Origin: HXMU1420-2 sp034670145
GTDB lineage: Bacteria; Pseudomonadota; Alphaproteobacteria; Rhodobacterales; Rhodobacteraceae
DNA length: 64,000 nucleotides
NCBI GenBank assembly: GCA_034670145.1
Contig: JAXMOA010000006.1
Location: forward strand, 1 to 64,000
Reading direction: 5' to 3'
Below are positions 41,641 to 50,862 of the stretch, piece by piece. Within the stretch, counting starts at the first letter, position 1, and every line of letters starts with the position of its first letter. A model generated the notes under the pieces. It was given only the letters and a program-made list of their open reading frames with translations, did not search any database and had not been told where the DNA came from. Both the position numbers and the translations under genes were made by a program.

Positions 41641-42492
41641 ATGCGACTGTTCCTCTTAACCTCAATCACCATGGTTGCCTTCGCAGCCAATTCGATTTTG
41701 AATCGAGTTGCTGTGGACAGTGGCGCCATAGATGCTGGGCCTTTCGCGGTGCTGCGTGTCCTGTCCGGTGCGGTCATATTGATCATTTTGGTTCTTCTTC
41801 AAAAGAAAAGCGTCTCCTTTCTGACAGTCGGGCGTTTGATCGGTGGAGTTTCCTTGACGCTCTACATGGTTGGTTTTTCCTTGGCTTATCGCTCTTTGGA
41901 TGCCGGTTTGGGTGCGCTATTGGCATTCGGCGCAGTGCAGATTTCGATCTTCGCGATCTCTGCCTTACGCGGGCAACCTGCCAGCCAGCGGCAATTGATT
42001 GGATCTGCCATAGCTTTCGCTGGGTTGATCTGGGTGTTGTGGCCGAACGGCAGTCAGACTTTTGACCTCATCGGTATTTTTTCCATGGTTCTGGCCGGCG
42101 TGGGATGGGCCATCTACACGCTTGCAGGCAGGCAAGAGCCGGACCCCTTGGCTGCCACTGCCGCCAACTTCTGCGTGGCTTTGCCGCTCACGACAATCTC
42201 TGTCTGGATCTTCGCCCAAGGCACATATGTATCGGGTGCCGGCATCGGCTGGGCAATCCTGTCAGGCGCGATTACCTCTGGTTTAGGGTATGCGCTTTGG
42301 TACGCGGTGGTCCCGCGCATGGAGCCGGCAATCGCTGCCGTTACAATGCTCAGCGTGCCGATCATTGCTTTGGTTGCAGGTGTTGTTCTCCTGGGCGAGG
42401 CCGCCGGTTTACAATTGTTGGGTGGCGCCGCTGTGGTGATCGGAGGGATTGCCTTCGCCGTTTGGACGCCCAACAGCGCCCGGCGGGTTTAA
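41641..42492 (+). CDS. EamA/DMT-family transporter
   Basis: The 283-residue protein has about ten hydrophobic segments in two EamA halves; the first begins FAANSILNRVAVDSG and the second contains GVGWAIYTLAGR. Such proteins export metabolites or amino acids; the substrate is not known. I prefer the ATG at 41641, as the TTG at 41623 lies in the hairpin. Confidence 0.85.
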   Translation: MRLFLLTSITMVAFAANSILNRVAVDSGAIDAGPFAVLRVLSGAVILIILVLLQKKSVSFLTVGRLIGGVSLTLYMVGFSLAYRSLDAGLGALLAFGAVQISIFAISALRGQPASQRQLIGSAIAFAGLIWVLWPNGSQTFDLIGIFSMVLAGVGWAIYTLAGRQEPDPLAATAANFCVALPLTTISVWIFAQGTYVSGAGIGWAILSGAITSGLGYALWYAVVPRMEPAIAAVTMLSVPIIALVAGVVLLGEAAGLQLLGGAAVVIGGIAFAVWTPNSARRV

Positions 42493-42522
42493 CAGCGGCC
42501 TGGCATCGCTTATGTGCAGGGA

Positions 42523-43260
42523 ATGCTGCGACTCTTGATCATATTAATGATGTTTTTTGCCGGCCCCGCCATGGCGTCGGGCGCTTGCGTACTCCTCATT
42601 CACGGTTTGGGGCGAACACCGTTCTCGCTGGTTCCCATGCAAGTTCTCTTTGAAAGTCGTGGGTACAAAGTGGTCAATGTCGGATATGACTCCCGCCAAG
42701 CCACGGTTCAGTCTTTGGCCTCTCAGGTTCTGCCACCCGCTTTTGATGAATGTGGCCCACGCAAAGTGCACGCAGTAACCCATTCCATGGGCGGGATCTT
42801 GCTGCGGGCGGGGTTGGCGCAAAAACAGCCCCCGGGTTTGGGGCGGGTCGTCATGCTCGCGCCTCCAAACCAAGGCAGCCAATTGGTCGACGCCCTGGGG
42901 ACTTTGGCGGTGTTCGATTGGGTCGGTGGTCCGGCTGGAAATCAACTTGGAACCGGAGCAAACAGTCTACCCAAATCTCTGCCGCCGGTGACATATCCCG
43001 TCGGCGTCATCGCCGGTTCACAATCCATAAACCCCTATTTTTCATCCATGATTTCGGGTCCGGATGATGGAAAAGTCGCCGTTTCCGAAACGCGGGTGGA
43101 AGGGATGAAAGCGCAGTTGATATTGCCGGTCACTCATACGTTCATGATGAACAATCCCCAGGTCATTGCTCAGGCTCTGCATTTCATTGAAACCGGCACT
43201 TTCGAGCCCGGTCTAACATGGCCCCACGCCGTGGAAGAATTGACAAGGGGCGATGACTAA
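42523..43260 (+). CDS. Exported alpha/beta-hydrolase (lipase-like)
   Basis: With ATG at 42523 the protein has 245 residues, with a signal peptide (about 1-17, MLRLLIILMMFFAGPAMA) and LIHGLGRTPFSL (oxyanion region), nucleophile elbow THSMGG and a distal LPVTHTFMMNN histidine. A GTG start at 42514 adds three residues. It looks like a secreted esterase or lipase. The stop shares one base with the start of the PhnM-like gene. Confidence 0.8.
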   Translation: MLRLLIILMMFFAGPAMASGACVLLIHGLGRTPFSLVPMQVLFESRGYKVVNVGYDSRQATVQSLASQVLPPAFDECGPRKVHAVTHSMGGILLRAGLAQKQPPGLGRVVMLAPPNQGSQLVDALGTLAVFDWVGGPAGNQLGTGANSLPKSLPPVTYPVGVIAGSQSINPYFSSMISGPDDGKVAVSETRVEGMKAQLILPVTHTFMMNNPQVIAQALHFIETGTFEPGLTWPHAVEELTRGDD

Positions 43261-44426
43261 TGGCGCCTCTAGAGTTGAATATACACGGTGCACAGGTTTT
43301 GCTGCCGGGCGCCGGACTGGTGGATCAATCAATTTTTCTGACGAACGGACGGATCGCCAGCGATCGCGTTGGCCATGACATTGACCTCAGTGGTTATCTC
43401 GTCCTGCCGGGCATTGTCGATGTCCACGGAGATGGCTTCGAACGCCATCTCGCGCCCCGACGTGGTGCAATGAAGACAATTGATGAGGGCCTCGTAGCCG
43501 CCGAAGCCGAGTTGGCATCCAACGGAATCACAACCGCAGTTCTGGCTCAGTTCATAAGCTGGGAGGGCGGGTTACGAGGAGAAGAGTTCGCCACAAAGGT
43601 GTTTGACGCAATACGCCGCACCCGCCCATCTCTGGTGACCGATCTAAGAGCACAGCTCAGGTTCGAGACCCATTTATTGGACATGTATGAAACCCTTCCA
43701 GCGCGTTTGGATGACTGGGGCATTTCCTACATCGTCTTCAATGATCACTTGCCGCACGACCGCCTGGCAGAGGGCCGAACGCCGCGCCGATTGACCGGGC
43801 AAGCTCTCAAGGCTGGGCGCAACCCACAGGCGCATTTGGCGCTCATGCAAGACTTGCACAACCGCAACGCCGAAGTCCCCGCAGCCTTGGATGCGCTTTG
43901 CGCGCGCCTGACAGATCAAGGGCTGCGAATAGGCAGCCACGATGACCAGACCGGGCCGCAAAGGACGCTTTGGCGATCCAGAGGTGCACAGGTCGCAGAA
44001 TTCCCGGAAACACTCGAAGCCGCCGAAGAAGCACGGGCAGGGGGCGACGCAATCGTACTCGGGGCGCCAAACGTCGTGCGTGGCGGTTCGCACAACGGCA
44101 ATGCGAGCGCGTTGGATCTGATCGTAATGGGGCACTGTGATGCGCTCGCCTCAGACTATCACTATCCAAGCCCCCGAAGGGCTGCTCTCATGCTTGCAGC
44201 CAGCGGTGTGTTGAGTTTCGAGGAGGCCTGGAATTTGATCTCGCTTGGGCCAGCCAGGGTTTTGGGCCTAGGGGATCGCGGGGAAATAAAACCGGGTCTA
44301 CGCGCAGATCTGGTCATTCTTGACGAGCAAACGCACCGGATATCCGCCACAATATGTGGCGGACAAATCAGCTATATGTGCGGGGATATTGCCACAAGGC
44401 TGTTGGGCCAAAATAGAACTCAATAA
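43260..44426 (+). CDS. PhnM-like amidohydrolase
   Basis: The 388-residue protein matches PhnM: GYLVLPGIVDVHGDGFERHLAPR (metal-binding HxD), NDHLPHDRLAEGR, GSHDDQT and the signature GAPNVVRGGSHNGNASALDLI. PhnM removes pyrophosphate from alkylphosphonate ribose triphosphate in C-P lyase pathways. No phnGHIJKL genes are in the window, so it acts either with distant partners or on another substrate. Start ATG at 43260 overlaps the preceding stop by one base. Confidence 0.88.
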   Translation: MAPLELNIHGAQVLLPGAGLVDQSIFLTNGRIASDRVGHDIDLSGYLVLPGIVDVHGDGFERHLAPRRGAMKTIDEGLVAAEAELASNGITTAVLAQFISWEGGLRGEEFATKVFDAIRRTRPSLVTDLRAQLRFETHLLDMYETLPARLDDWGISYIVFNDHLPHDRLAEGRTPRRLTGQALKAGRNPQAHLALMQDLHNRNAEVPAALDALCARLTDQGLRIGSHDDQTGPQRTLWRSRGAQVAEFPETLEAAEEARAGGDAIVLGAPNVVRGGSHNGNASALDLIVMGHCDALASDYHYPSPRRAALMLAASGVLSFEEAWNLISLGPARVLGLGDRGEIKPGLRADLVILDEQTHRISATICGGQISYMCGDIATRLLGQNRTQ

Positions 44427-44485
44427 GGATTTTGCCCGCGTCTCAAATCTGCATAGCGCCTCGGGACAGGCCCGTTGGTTTTCCG

Positions 44486-45559
44486 TCAGGTTGATCTGAT
44501 GACTCGGTTAACATGCCCCATCTTTCGCCCGGCGCGGGTCTCAGCCTTTCCATAAAGGTGCAACGCCGTATCGGGCACCCGGGCCAATCCTGCCACACGA
44601 TCCATGTCATCCCCGATCAGGTTCTCCATGACCACATCCGCGATACGGCTTCCATCACCCAGCGGCCAACCTGCAATTGCACGGATGTGCTGCTCAAACT
44701 GATCTGTCGTACAGCCGTTCTGCGTCCAATGGCCAGAGTTGTGCACGCGTGGGGCAATTTCATTCACAACCAATCCCTGCGCCGTCACAAACAGCTCAAC
44801 GCCCAAGACACCAACATAGTCCAGCGCATTCAGGATCCGCCCGGCCAGCAACACGGCATCCGTGCGTTGGGCCGTGCTCAGCTTTGCCGGCACCGTTGTG
44901 GTGCGCAAAATACCTTCGCGATGAACATTTTCACCGGGATCAAAGCAAACAACCTCGCCGCCAATCCCCCGCGCTGCGATGACAGAAATTTCATGGGTGA
45001 AATTGACAAAGCCCTCCAGCACGGCCGGTGCACCGGCCATATCGCTCAGGGCGACGTCTGCATCTTCAAGTGTTTCGATCCGCGCCTGACCCTTGCCATC
45101 ATACCCAAACCGACGCGTTTTCAGAATGCCGGGCGCGCCAATCTTTTCCAGCGCCGCAGTCAGGCTTGCCCGGTCCGAGACATCTGCATAGGGCGCGGTC
45201 ACCAGGCCAAGTTCGGACAGATAGTCCTTTTCCGTCAATCGGTCCTGACTGACCCGCAAGGCTTCCCGGCCCGGTCTGATTGGGCAATGCTGTTCCAGAA
45301 TATCCAGTGCCGCCGTTGGGATGTTTTCGAACTCATAGGTAATCACGTCGACGTTCTGCGCGAATGCTTCAAGCGCCGATACATCATCATAGGCCGCAGT
45401 AACGACATGTTCCGCGACCTGCCCAGCTGGCGGATTGGCGCTGGGTTCGTAGATGTGACACCGAAGCCCCAGGCGCGACGCTGCAATTGAAAGCATTCGC
45501 CCCAATTGTCCGCCGCCAAGGATTCCAATAACTGCACCATGTGCGAGCGGCTCAGTCAT
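44486..45559 (-). CDS. purK: 5-(carboxyamino)imidazole ribonucleotide synthase
   Basis: The 357-residue ATP-grasp enzyme has IGILGGGQLGRMLSIAA, EFENIP, KTRRFGYDGKGQ and NEIAPRVHNSGHWT. It converts AIR, ATP and bicarbonate to N5-CAIR in purine synthesis. The ATG at 45559 overlaps purE by eight bases; a longer frame to 45607 would extend further into purE. Confidence 0.97.
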   Translation of the reverse strand: MTEPLAHGAVIGILGGGQLGRMLSIAASRLGLRCHIYEPSANPPAGQVAEHVVTAAYDDVSALEAFAQNVDVITYEFENIPTAALDILEQHCPIRPGREALRVSQDRLTEKDYLSELGLVTAPYADVSDRASLTAALEKIGAPGILKTRRFGYDGKGQARIETLEDADVALSDMAGAPAVLEGFVNFTHEISVIAARGIGGEVVCFDPGENVHREGILRTTTVPAKLSTAQRTDAVLLAGRILNALDYVGVLGVELFVTAQGLVVNEIAPRVHNSGHWTQNGCTTDQFEQHIRAIAGWPLGDGSRIADVVMENLIGDDMDRVAGLARVPDTALHLYGKAETRAGRKMGHVNRVIRST

Positions 45560-46040
45560 CGGTTGGTGCCTCCGGTATCGAAGCTGCAAGTGTTTCGCGC
45601 CATTCATCCAGTCGAATCGCCAACTCAGGGTCCTGTAGGGCCAAAATCCCGGCCGCCATCAATCCCGCGTTGGTCGCCCCCGAGGCTCCGATTGCCATCG
45701 TCGCCACAGGAAAGCCGCGTGGCATCTGTACAATCGAATAAAGCGAATCCACCCCAGACAAAGCCCGCGTTTGTACCGGCACGCCAATAACAGGCACACG
45801 TGTTTTAGAGGCCATCATACCCGGTAGATGGGCTGCACCACCTGCTCCGGCAATGATCACCTGCAGGCCCCGCTCCACGGCTGTTTTGCCATAGTCCCAC
45901 AGCCGGTCAGGTGTGCGGTGTGCCGAAACGATACGAGTCTCGTACTGCACGCCAAGCTTGTCCAAAATTTCGGCGGCTTCCTTCATTGTGGGCCAATCAG
46001 ACTGGCTGCCCATAATGATGCCGACAGGTGGGTTTTGCAT
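45552..46040 (-). CDS. purE: N5-CAIR mutase
   Basis: The 162-residue protein has the PurE class I pattern VGIIMGSQSDWPTMKEAAE, SAHRTPDRL and AGAGGAAHLPGMMAS. It isomerises N5-CAIR to CAIR, the reaction after PurK. It is transcribed before purK and after a DUF465 gene. Confidence 0.97.
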   Translation of the reverse strand: MQNPPVGIIMGSQSDWPTMKEAAEILDKLGVQYETRIVSAHRTPDRLWDYGKTAVERGLQVIIAGAGGAAHLPGMMASKTRVPVIGVPVQTRALSGVDSLYSIVQMPRGFPVATMAIGASGATNAGLMAAGILALQDPELAIRLDEWRETLAASIPEAPTDD

Positions 46041-46096
46041 AAGAAATTCGTGCCCCGGCAGGTGAAAAGAGCGGGCACTATAACGCGATCATCAGG

Positions 46097-46321
46097 TCAG
46101 GCAATGATATCCGGCAACAGTCTGTCTTCGATCAACGCGATTTGGTCTTTCAGCTGCAATTTCTGCTTTTTGAGGCGCCGCAGGGTCAGTTGATCGGCCG
46201 TCCCCCGTTCTGCCAGTGCCGTAATCGCTTCGTCCAGATCTCTGTGTTGACGGCGGAAAACCTCCAGCTCGACCCGCAGAACATCTTCGCTCTTCATGGC
46301 GAGGTTATTAGGCGCGTTCAT
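46097..46321 (-). CDS. Small DUF465 (YdcH-type) protein
   Basis: The 74-residue, mostly helical protein has the DUF465 motif LTLRRLKKQKLQLKDQIALIE. No biochemical function is established for the family. A second start at 46297 (Met9) is possible. It lies 56 bases upstream of purE on the same strand. Confidence 0.85.
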   Translation of the reverse strand: MNAPNNLAMKSEDVLRVELEVFRRQHRDLDEAITALAERGTADQLTLRRLKKQKLQLKDQIALIEDRLLPDIIA

Positions 46322-46476
46322 GTGTCAGGTTCCGTTGCTTGGTGCCGTTGAGCCAAGACTACCGCGAATGCAGGTCGCCGCAAACCCCTTGTTAATCTGC
46401 GCAGAGCTACCCATATTCATCCTACAGCGGTCGCCGCTAGGGGCCGTGCAACCCGTCGCTTTCAAAGGACGTGTCA

Positions 46477-46890
46477 ATGACAAAACTGACCCTGGGGACC
46501 CACCCGCAGCTTTTGGGATTCGACCAGCTGGAACGCCTGCTGGAACGGACCGCCAAATCCGGCAACGAGGGATACCCGCCCTATAACATCGAACAAACTT
46601 CGCAAAACTCCTACCGTATCACTCTGGCCGTCGCTGGTTTCGCAGAGGATGATCTGGCCATAACCTTGGAGGACCGACAATTGGTCATTCGGGGTCGGCA
46701 GGCGGATGATAGCGCTGGTCGGGTTTTTCTGCACCGCGGTATTGCCGCCCGTCAATTTCAGCGCAGCTTTGTATTAGCTGACGGCGTCGAAGTCGGAGAA
46801 GCTGTCATGGAAAATGGACTGCTGCACGTGGACCTGACCCGCTCGGTTCCAGAGGCGGTTGTTCAGAAGATCTCGATCAAGAAAGGGTAA
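46477..46890 (+). CDS. Small heat-shock protein Hsp20 (IbpA-like)
   Basis: The ATG at 46477, after AAAGGA, gives 137 residues: an N-terminal region with PPYNIEQTSQNSYRITLAVAG, the alpha-crystallin strand run through LVIRGRQ and FVLADGVEV, and the GLLHVDLTR motif. It holds unfolding proteins during stress. A DUF1150 gene follows after three bases. Confidence 0.93.
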   Translation: MTKLTLGTHPQLLGFDQLERLLERTAKSGNEGYPPYNIEQTSQNSYRITLAVAGFAEDDLAITLEDRQLVIRGRQADDSAGRVFLHRGIAARQFQRSFVLADGVEVGEAVMENGLLHVDLTRSVPEAVVQKISIKKG

Positions 46891-46893
46891 GCT

Positions 46894-47118
46894 ATGAATA
46901 CATCAATCGATTTCGGGCAGGATGATCGTAAAATCGTCTATGTGAAAACTGTGGATGTTTCGGACCTGCCAGCAGAAGTGCAGGAAAACGCCGGCGAACT
47001 TGAGCAGCTTTATGCTGTTCACAACGCCGAGGGTGAACAATTGGCCTTGGTCGCCGACCGCAAGATGGCCTTTGCGCTGGCCCGCCAAAACGATCTGGCG
47101 CCGATGGCGGTGCATTGA
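46894..47118 (+). CDS. DUF1150 protein
   Basis: The 74-residue protein matches DUF1150: VKTVDVSDLPAEVQENAGE and LYAVHNAEGEQLALVADRKMAF. The family typically follows hsp20 in alphaproteobacteria; function unknown. Its stop overlaps the phzF start (TTGA). Confidence 0.88.
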   Translation: MNTSIDFGQDDRKIVYVKTVDVSDLPAEVQENAGELEQLYAVHNAEGEQLALVADRKMAFALARQNDLAPMAVH

Positions 47119-48002
47119 GCAGTTTCGATTTCGACTGGGTCGACGCATTTACCGACAAGGCGTTCGGGGGCAATGGCTGCGCAGTTGTCCACAACGGCGC
47201 GGGCCTGTCTGACAGGGTCTGCCAGGACTTTGTCCGCGAAACTTCCCTTGTCGAATGTACCTTCATTGGCCCCTCGGATCGTGCGGACATACGGGTGCGT
47301 TACTTCTTGGCCAGCGGCGAAATCCCTTTCGCAGGCCATCCGACAATAGCGACAGTGGCCGCGCTCCGGTCACGCGGTCTGTTGAACGGGAATAAGGTCA
47401 TACTAGAGACGGGCGCCGGGCTGGTTCCCGTCGAGGTGACTGACGACGACCAATACATCATGACCCAAGTGGCCCCGGTCTTTGGTCAATCGCCTGACCC
47501 CGCCTTGGTCGCAACCGCCGTCGGTCTGACCGAACAAGACATAATTGCACCACCGCAATTTGTCTCAACCGGCTTGCCCTTTTGCGTCACCTTGCTGAGC
47601 GGTCACGATGCCTTGCGTCGGGCTCAAATCAATGTGCCGGCCCTGCGGACCCTGGCTCAACAAAACGGCTATGATCGCGCAGACATGGCGGAACCCTTCC
47701 TGGTCACGCTCTCAGGTGCAACGGAGGATGGCGATACATTCTCCCGCCTCCTTTTGGCACCACCCAGCCCAGCCGAAGATCCATTCACAGGCTCCGCAAC
47801 CGGGGCAATGGCCAGCTATCTGTGGAAGCACGGGCTGATCGAACGGTCGTCCTTTACAGCACAACAAGGCCACTGGATGGGCAGGCCTGGGCAGGCGCAT
47901 GTATCACGTGTCGGCACAGCCCATCAAATCGAAGGCGTGCAGGTGGCAGGCTCGGCCTATGTGCTGATGAGTGGCAAAGTGCAATTGCCCGATTCTGAAT
48001 AG
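47115..48002 (+). CDS. PhzF-family isomerase/epimerase (TTG start)
   Basis: The 295-residue protein has the PhzF hallmarks WVDAFTDKAFGGNGCAVV, catalytic-glutamate ETSLVECTFI, FASGE-like FLASGEIPFAGHPT and EDPFTGSATGAMASY. The substrate of this member is unknown. The start codon appears to be TTG at 47115, overlapping the DUF1150 stop, since no ATG fits. This suggests low or coupled translation. Confidence 0.88.
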   Translation: MSSFDFDWVDAFTDKAFGGNGCAVVHNGAGLSDRVCQDFVRETSLVECTFIGPSDRADIRVRYFLASGEIPFAGHPTIATVAALRSRGLLNGNKVILETGAGLVPVEVTDDDQYIMTQVAPVFGQSPDPALVATAVGLTEQDIIAPPQFVSTGLPFCVTLLSGHDALRRAQINVPALRTLAQQNGYDRADMAEPFLVTLSGATEDGDTFSRLLLAPPSPAEDPFTGSATGAMASYLWKHGLIERSSFTAQQGHWMGRPGQAHVSRVGTAHQIEGVQVAGSAYVLMSGKVQLPDSE

Positions 48003-48041
48003 CAATCCAACTTCCCGCGCGCGGCCTATCTGTAGCATCTT

Positions 48042-48899
48042 TCAGGTTAACAACAATTCCCGCGCCGCGCGTTCAAATGTCTGCCCCCAATTGGCTGCGT
48101 CTTCCTTGATGTTGCGCAGCGCCGGCAGCATTTCCGCATATCGCTCTGTCGTCGCACTTCGCACAGCCGCACGAATGTCATCTTCATCCTCGCAAATGAT
48201 CATGCCGGAGGTGTCCAGAAAATCCCCGATATTCGGGCAACCCAAATAGATTGGAACCGTCTCACACAGAATCGCGTCGATCAGTTTTTCTGAAAAGTAA
48301 TTCGCCTCACGAACATTCTCGATGACGACACTGAATCGATAAGGGGCAAGACCATCGCGTTTGTGTTCAAACGGCTGATACCCTCCGCCCAGAGCGTCCA
48401 GCTCCAATCCCTGTTCACGCGCCCAGGCTATTGTGGAATGACGCGGAAAATGACCAGGCTGGCTGCGTTTGGCAGATGCAATCAATGACATCATGCGGGT
48501 CTTTTCTATCTGCAAGTCGCGCCACTCTGGTACCCAGGTGCCCCCAAAAGGCAGGAAAACAGCATTGGGCAGGGACTGGAGCAGCGCCTCATAAAAGGTC
48601 AGCACCTTGTGGAAACGCCAATTGAACCGCTTCAAACGATGGATATGGCGCTCCTGCACGATCATAGGTTCCAAGACCATGACCGACACCTTTGCCCGAG
48701 TGCCAAACCCAGGGCGGACGTAATTCGTTGTGCGCGGAGGCAATACCAGGTGGTCGTCAGGCCCCAAATGACGCAATTCTTTGCCGCGCAGGTGATCCGG
48801 TTGCCCCAATGGCCAGATCAACGTGTCCAGCGGAAACCGGCCTGGTCTCGGTCCCAGCTTGCGGGCGTGATCCAAAAATCCAACAGCAGGATCAGACAT
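48042..48899 (-). CDS. GT10-like glycosyltransferase (fucosyltransferase C-terminal type)
   Basis: The 285-residue protein has the donor-site block YRFSVVIENVREANYFSEKL, AILCETVPIYLGCPNIGDFL, which matches the C-terminal fucosyltransferase domain of family GT10. The start at 48899 has an AAGG-type site; 48971 would add 24 residues. It is the last gene of a four-gene minus-strand cluster. Donor and acceptor sugars are unknown. Confidence 0.75.
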   Translation of the reverse strand: MSDPAVGFLDHARKLGPRPGRFPLDTLIWPLGQPDHLRGKELRHLGPDDHLVLPPRTTNYVRPGFGTRAKVSVMVLEPMIVQERHIHRLKRFNWRFHKVLTFYEALLQSLPNAVFLPFGGTWVPEWRDLQIEKTRMMSLIASAKRSQPGHFPRHSTIAWAREQGLELDALGGGYQPFEHKRDGLAPYRFSVVIENVREANYFSEKLIDAILCETVPIYLGCPNIGDFLDTSGMIICEDEDDIRAAVRSATTERYAEMLPALRNIKEDAANWGQTFERAARELLLT

Positions 48900-48990
48900 G
48901 GCGTCGCCTTTTTTTGGCACAAAGTGGATAGAAGCAGGGCTTAGGTGGCTTGCACGACGTTGTCCAGCCATCAGCTCGGCTCGACGCGGG

Positions 48991-50094
48991 TCAATCCCGG
49001 CGCCGATCGCTTCGCCGCTCCTTTAGTTTCTTACGCAGTTCATGACCATGCAACTCGATCCCAGGATCGAGCTTCAGCAACAGATTGCGTAAAACAAACT
49101 CGCCATAACCGCCCCTTGTGCCGGTTTCTGGTTTGAACGCCCGCTCGGACCATATTGTCTGGTCTGATGTCGTAGCTTCAACGGGCGTTTGCGCCAAGGA
49201 ATGTGCCAACCGCACCAACAACCTCGCCAGATTGTGTTCCTGTAAAATCACCTGTCGTGCCTGCGCCACAGCGTTCTGCTGGCGCTCCCACAGTCCATTT
49301 TGCACCAACTCAACCATCCGCAAAGCCTCGGTTTCCGGCCGTTCCAGATCCAGCAACTCGAAACTGCCCTCTGGAAAATACCGCCCAAGATTGCTGCACC
49401 CCGCATAAAACGGATAGGACCAGCACAGAAAACTGTCAGCCAGCTTTTCTGTCCAGGCATCAGCCCCCGCGCCATTTTCAATCGCGATGTGATAGCGATA
49501 CGGCTGCAATGCATCCGCCTTGTCCGCAATATCTCTGTAACCGCGACCAAAAATCTCCAAATGCTCAGGTATGGTGTCCTTGAGCACATCCAGAAATCGA
49601 ACACGTTTGCGGTGATATTCGGTAAAAACCTTGTTGGAGGTCACGACAGAAATCTTGTCCTGCTTTTTGCCCGGTAGCAACTCAGCAAAATAGTCGTACC
49701 CATGCATGTCCTGAATGGGTCGTTCAAAATTGATCCCTGCAAACCAGTACCAACAGGTGGCCGTCTGCCACTTCACACAGTCCAACTGGCCATCGCCGAT
49801 GTAGACGACAATACCATATTGGTTCAGATACCGCGCCTTGTAAGGATGGATAACATCCGGCTCGGCTGCAATGAACGCCGTTCTCTCCCAGGGCAGTTTG
49901 GGGCTCAACGTAAATGACGCCCGATTGTAGACGATCAAGACATCAATGTCCGTTTGCGGAACATTCAGGCCAAATGTAAAAGTCACCCCATCCAGGGTTG
50001 GGTCCCATCCCGGAAATTGCTTTAGAAAGTAGAGCGGATCCGTGTCTGTAAACACATGCGCCCGTATCGTCCGCTGCGCGCTCTGGTTCGACAT
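48991..50094 (-). CDS. GT10-like glycosyltransferase, longer form
   Basis: The 367-residue protein contains the GT10-like motif YRYHIAIENGAGADAWTEKLADSFLC with YPFYAGCSNLGRYFP, and a C-terminal tail of about 90 residues rich in charges. It is a distant relative of the next gene, not a duplicate. It follows the SGNH-like gene by nine bases. Confidence 0.7.
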   Translation of the reverse strand: MSNQSAQRTIRAHVFTDTDPLYFLKQFPGWDPTLDGVTFTFGLNVPQTDIDVLIVYNRASFTLSPKLPWERTAFIAAEPDVIHPYKARYLNQYGIVVYIGDGQLDCVKWQTATCWYWFAGINFERPIQDMHGYDYFAELLPGKKQDKISVVTSNKVFTEYHRKRVRFLDVLKDTIPEHLEIFGRGYRDIADKADALQPYRYHIAIENGAGADAWTEKLADSFLCWSYPFYAGCSNLGRYFPEGSFELLDLERPETEALRMVELVQNGLWERQQNAVAQARQVILQEHNLARLLVRLAHSLAQTPVEATTSDQTIWSERAFKPETGTRGGYGEFVLRNLLLKLDPGIELHGHELRKKLKERRSDRRRD

Positions 50095-50103
50095 TCCCGC
50101 CGC

Positions 50104-50862
50104 TCACAGATCTTTCAGAAGATGCGCCAGCATCCCGGCACCATAGGCGCCGTTCATATGTTGGGTGTCATCTTCTTTGAAAACTTGCTTCAATCCGGTG
50201 TCAGCTTTTTCCGCGCCGCGCGAATACTTCGCCAGAGTGAACAGCCGGTTGGCCGCCAGCATATGGTCCGGAGGGCGAATCAAACGCATGTTGTCTGGCA
50301 AAGGGCTTTGCTTGATGATCCGCGCCATGCGCAGCAGCAACGTGTCCTTGGCAACCGATGCGGCGACGTTGTCAGGGCCATCCAATTGACTATTCAACCG
50401 TCGCGCCAGGAAATCTTTTTCGGAATTGAGCGGACGGCCCAGAAAAAACACCTGCGCATTTGGAGCCGCCTGCGCAATATGCCTGGCCAAATCAATACTC
50501 CAATCATCCAGAAACGCGTGATGAATTGCAGAAATGGCAGCTTCTGAAACAGGCCCCAGATTCGTGTCATACAAATAGGGCCGTATCCAGTACGGCGAGT
50601 TTCGAACAGCCAGAATGAATGCAGAATAGCTGCTTAGATGAACATCAGTCTGCCCACCCGATGTGCGTCTGAAATTCTCGGTCACATTCTTGCGTTGGGG
50701 AACCAGCCTGTCCCCCTCGATCTTGGTCTGCGAGAGGGAGGCGCGTATAGATCCAAATGTGTCAAATTCGAACCGCTCCGTGACACCAGGGATGTCTTCG
50801 CCGTCCAATGCCAGTTTGAAGGCCCCAAGATGGCTGTTTCCGATGATACAAACCCGGCTCAT
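50104..50862 (-). CDS. Possible SGNH-hydrolase-like protein
   Basis: No family is recognised with certainty. The 252-residue protein begins SRVCIIGNSHLGAFK, a GNSH block like SGNH enzymes with Ser10, and ends with DDTQHMNGAYGAGM, which could give the D..H pair. It overlaps the GSCFA gene by four bases (ATGA). It may modify glycans or act as a structural partner of the GSCFA protein. Confidence 0.55.
   Translation of the reverse strand: MSRVCIIGNSHLGAFKLALDGEDIPGVTERFEFDTFGSIRASLSQTKIEGDRLVPQRKNVTENFRRTSGGQTDVHLSSYSAFILAVRNSPYWIRPYLYDTNLGPVSEAAISAIHHAFLDDWSIDLARHIAQAAPNAQVFFLGRPLNSEKDFLARRLNSQLDGPDNVAASVAKDTLLLRMARIIKQSPLPDNMRLIRPPDHMLAANRLFTLAKYSRGAEKADTGLKQVFKEDDTQHMNGAYGAGMLAHLLKDL

Noticed and set aside
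44513..45490. 325-codon plus-strand frame opposite purK
   Set aside because: PurK motifs and the overlap with purE define the true gene on the minus strand.
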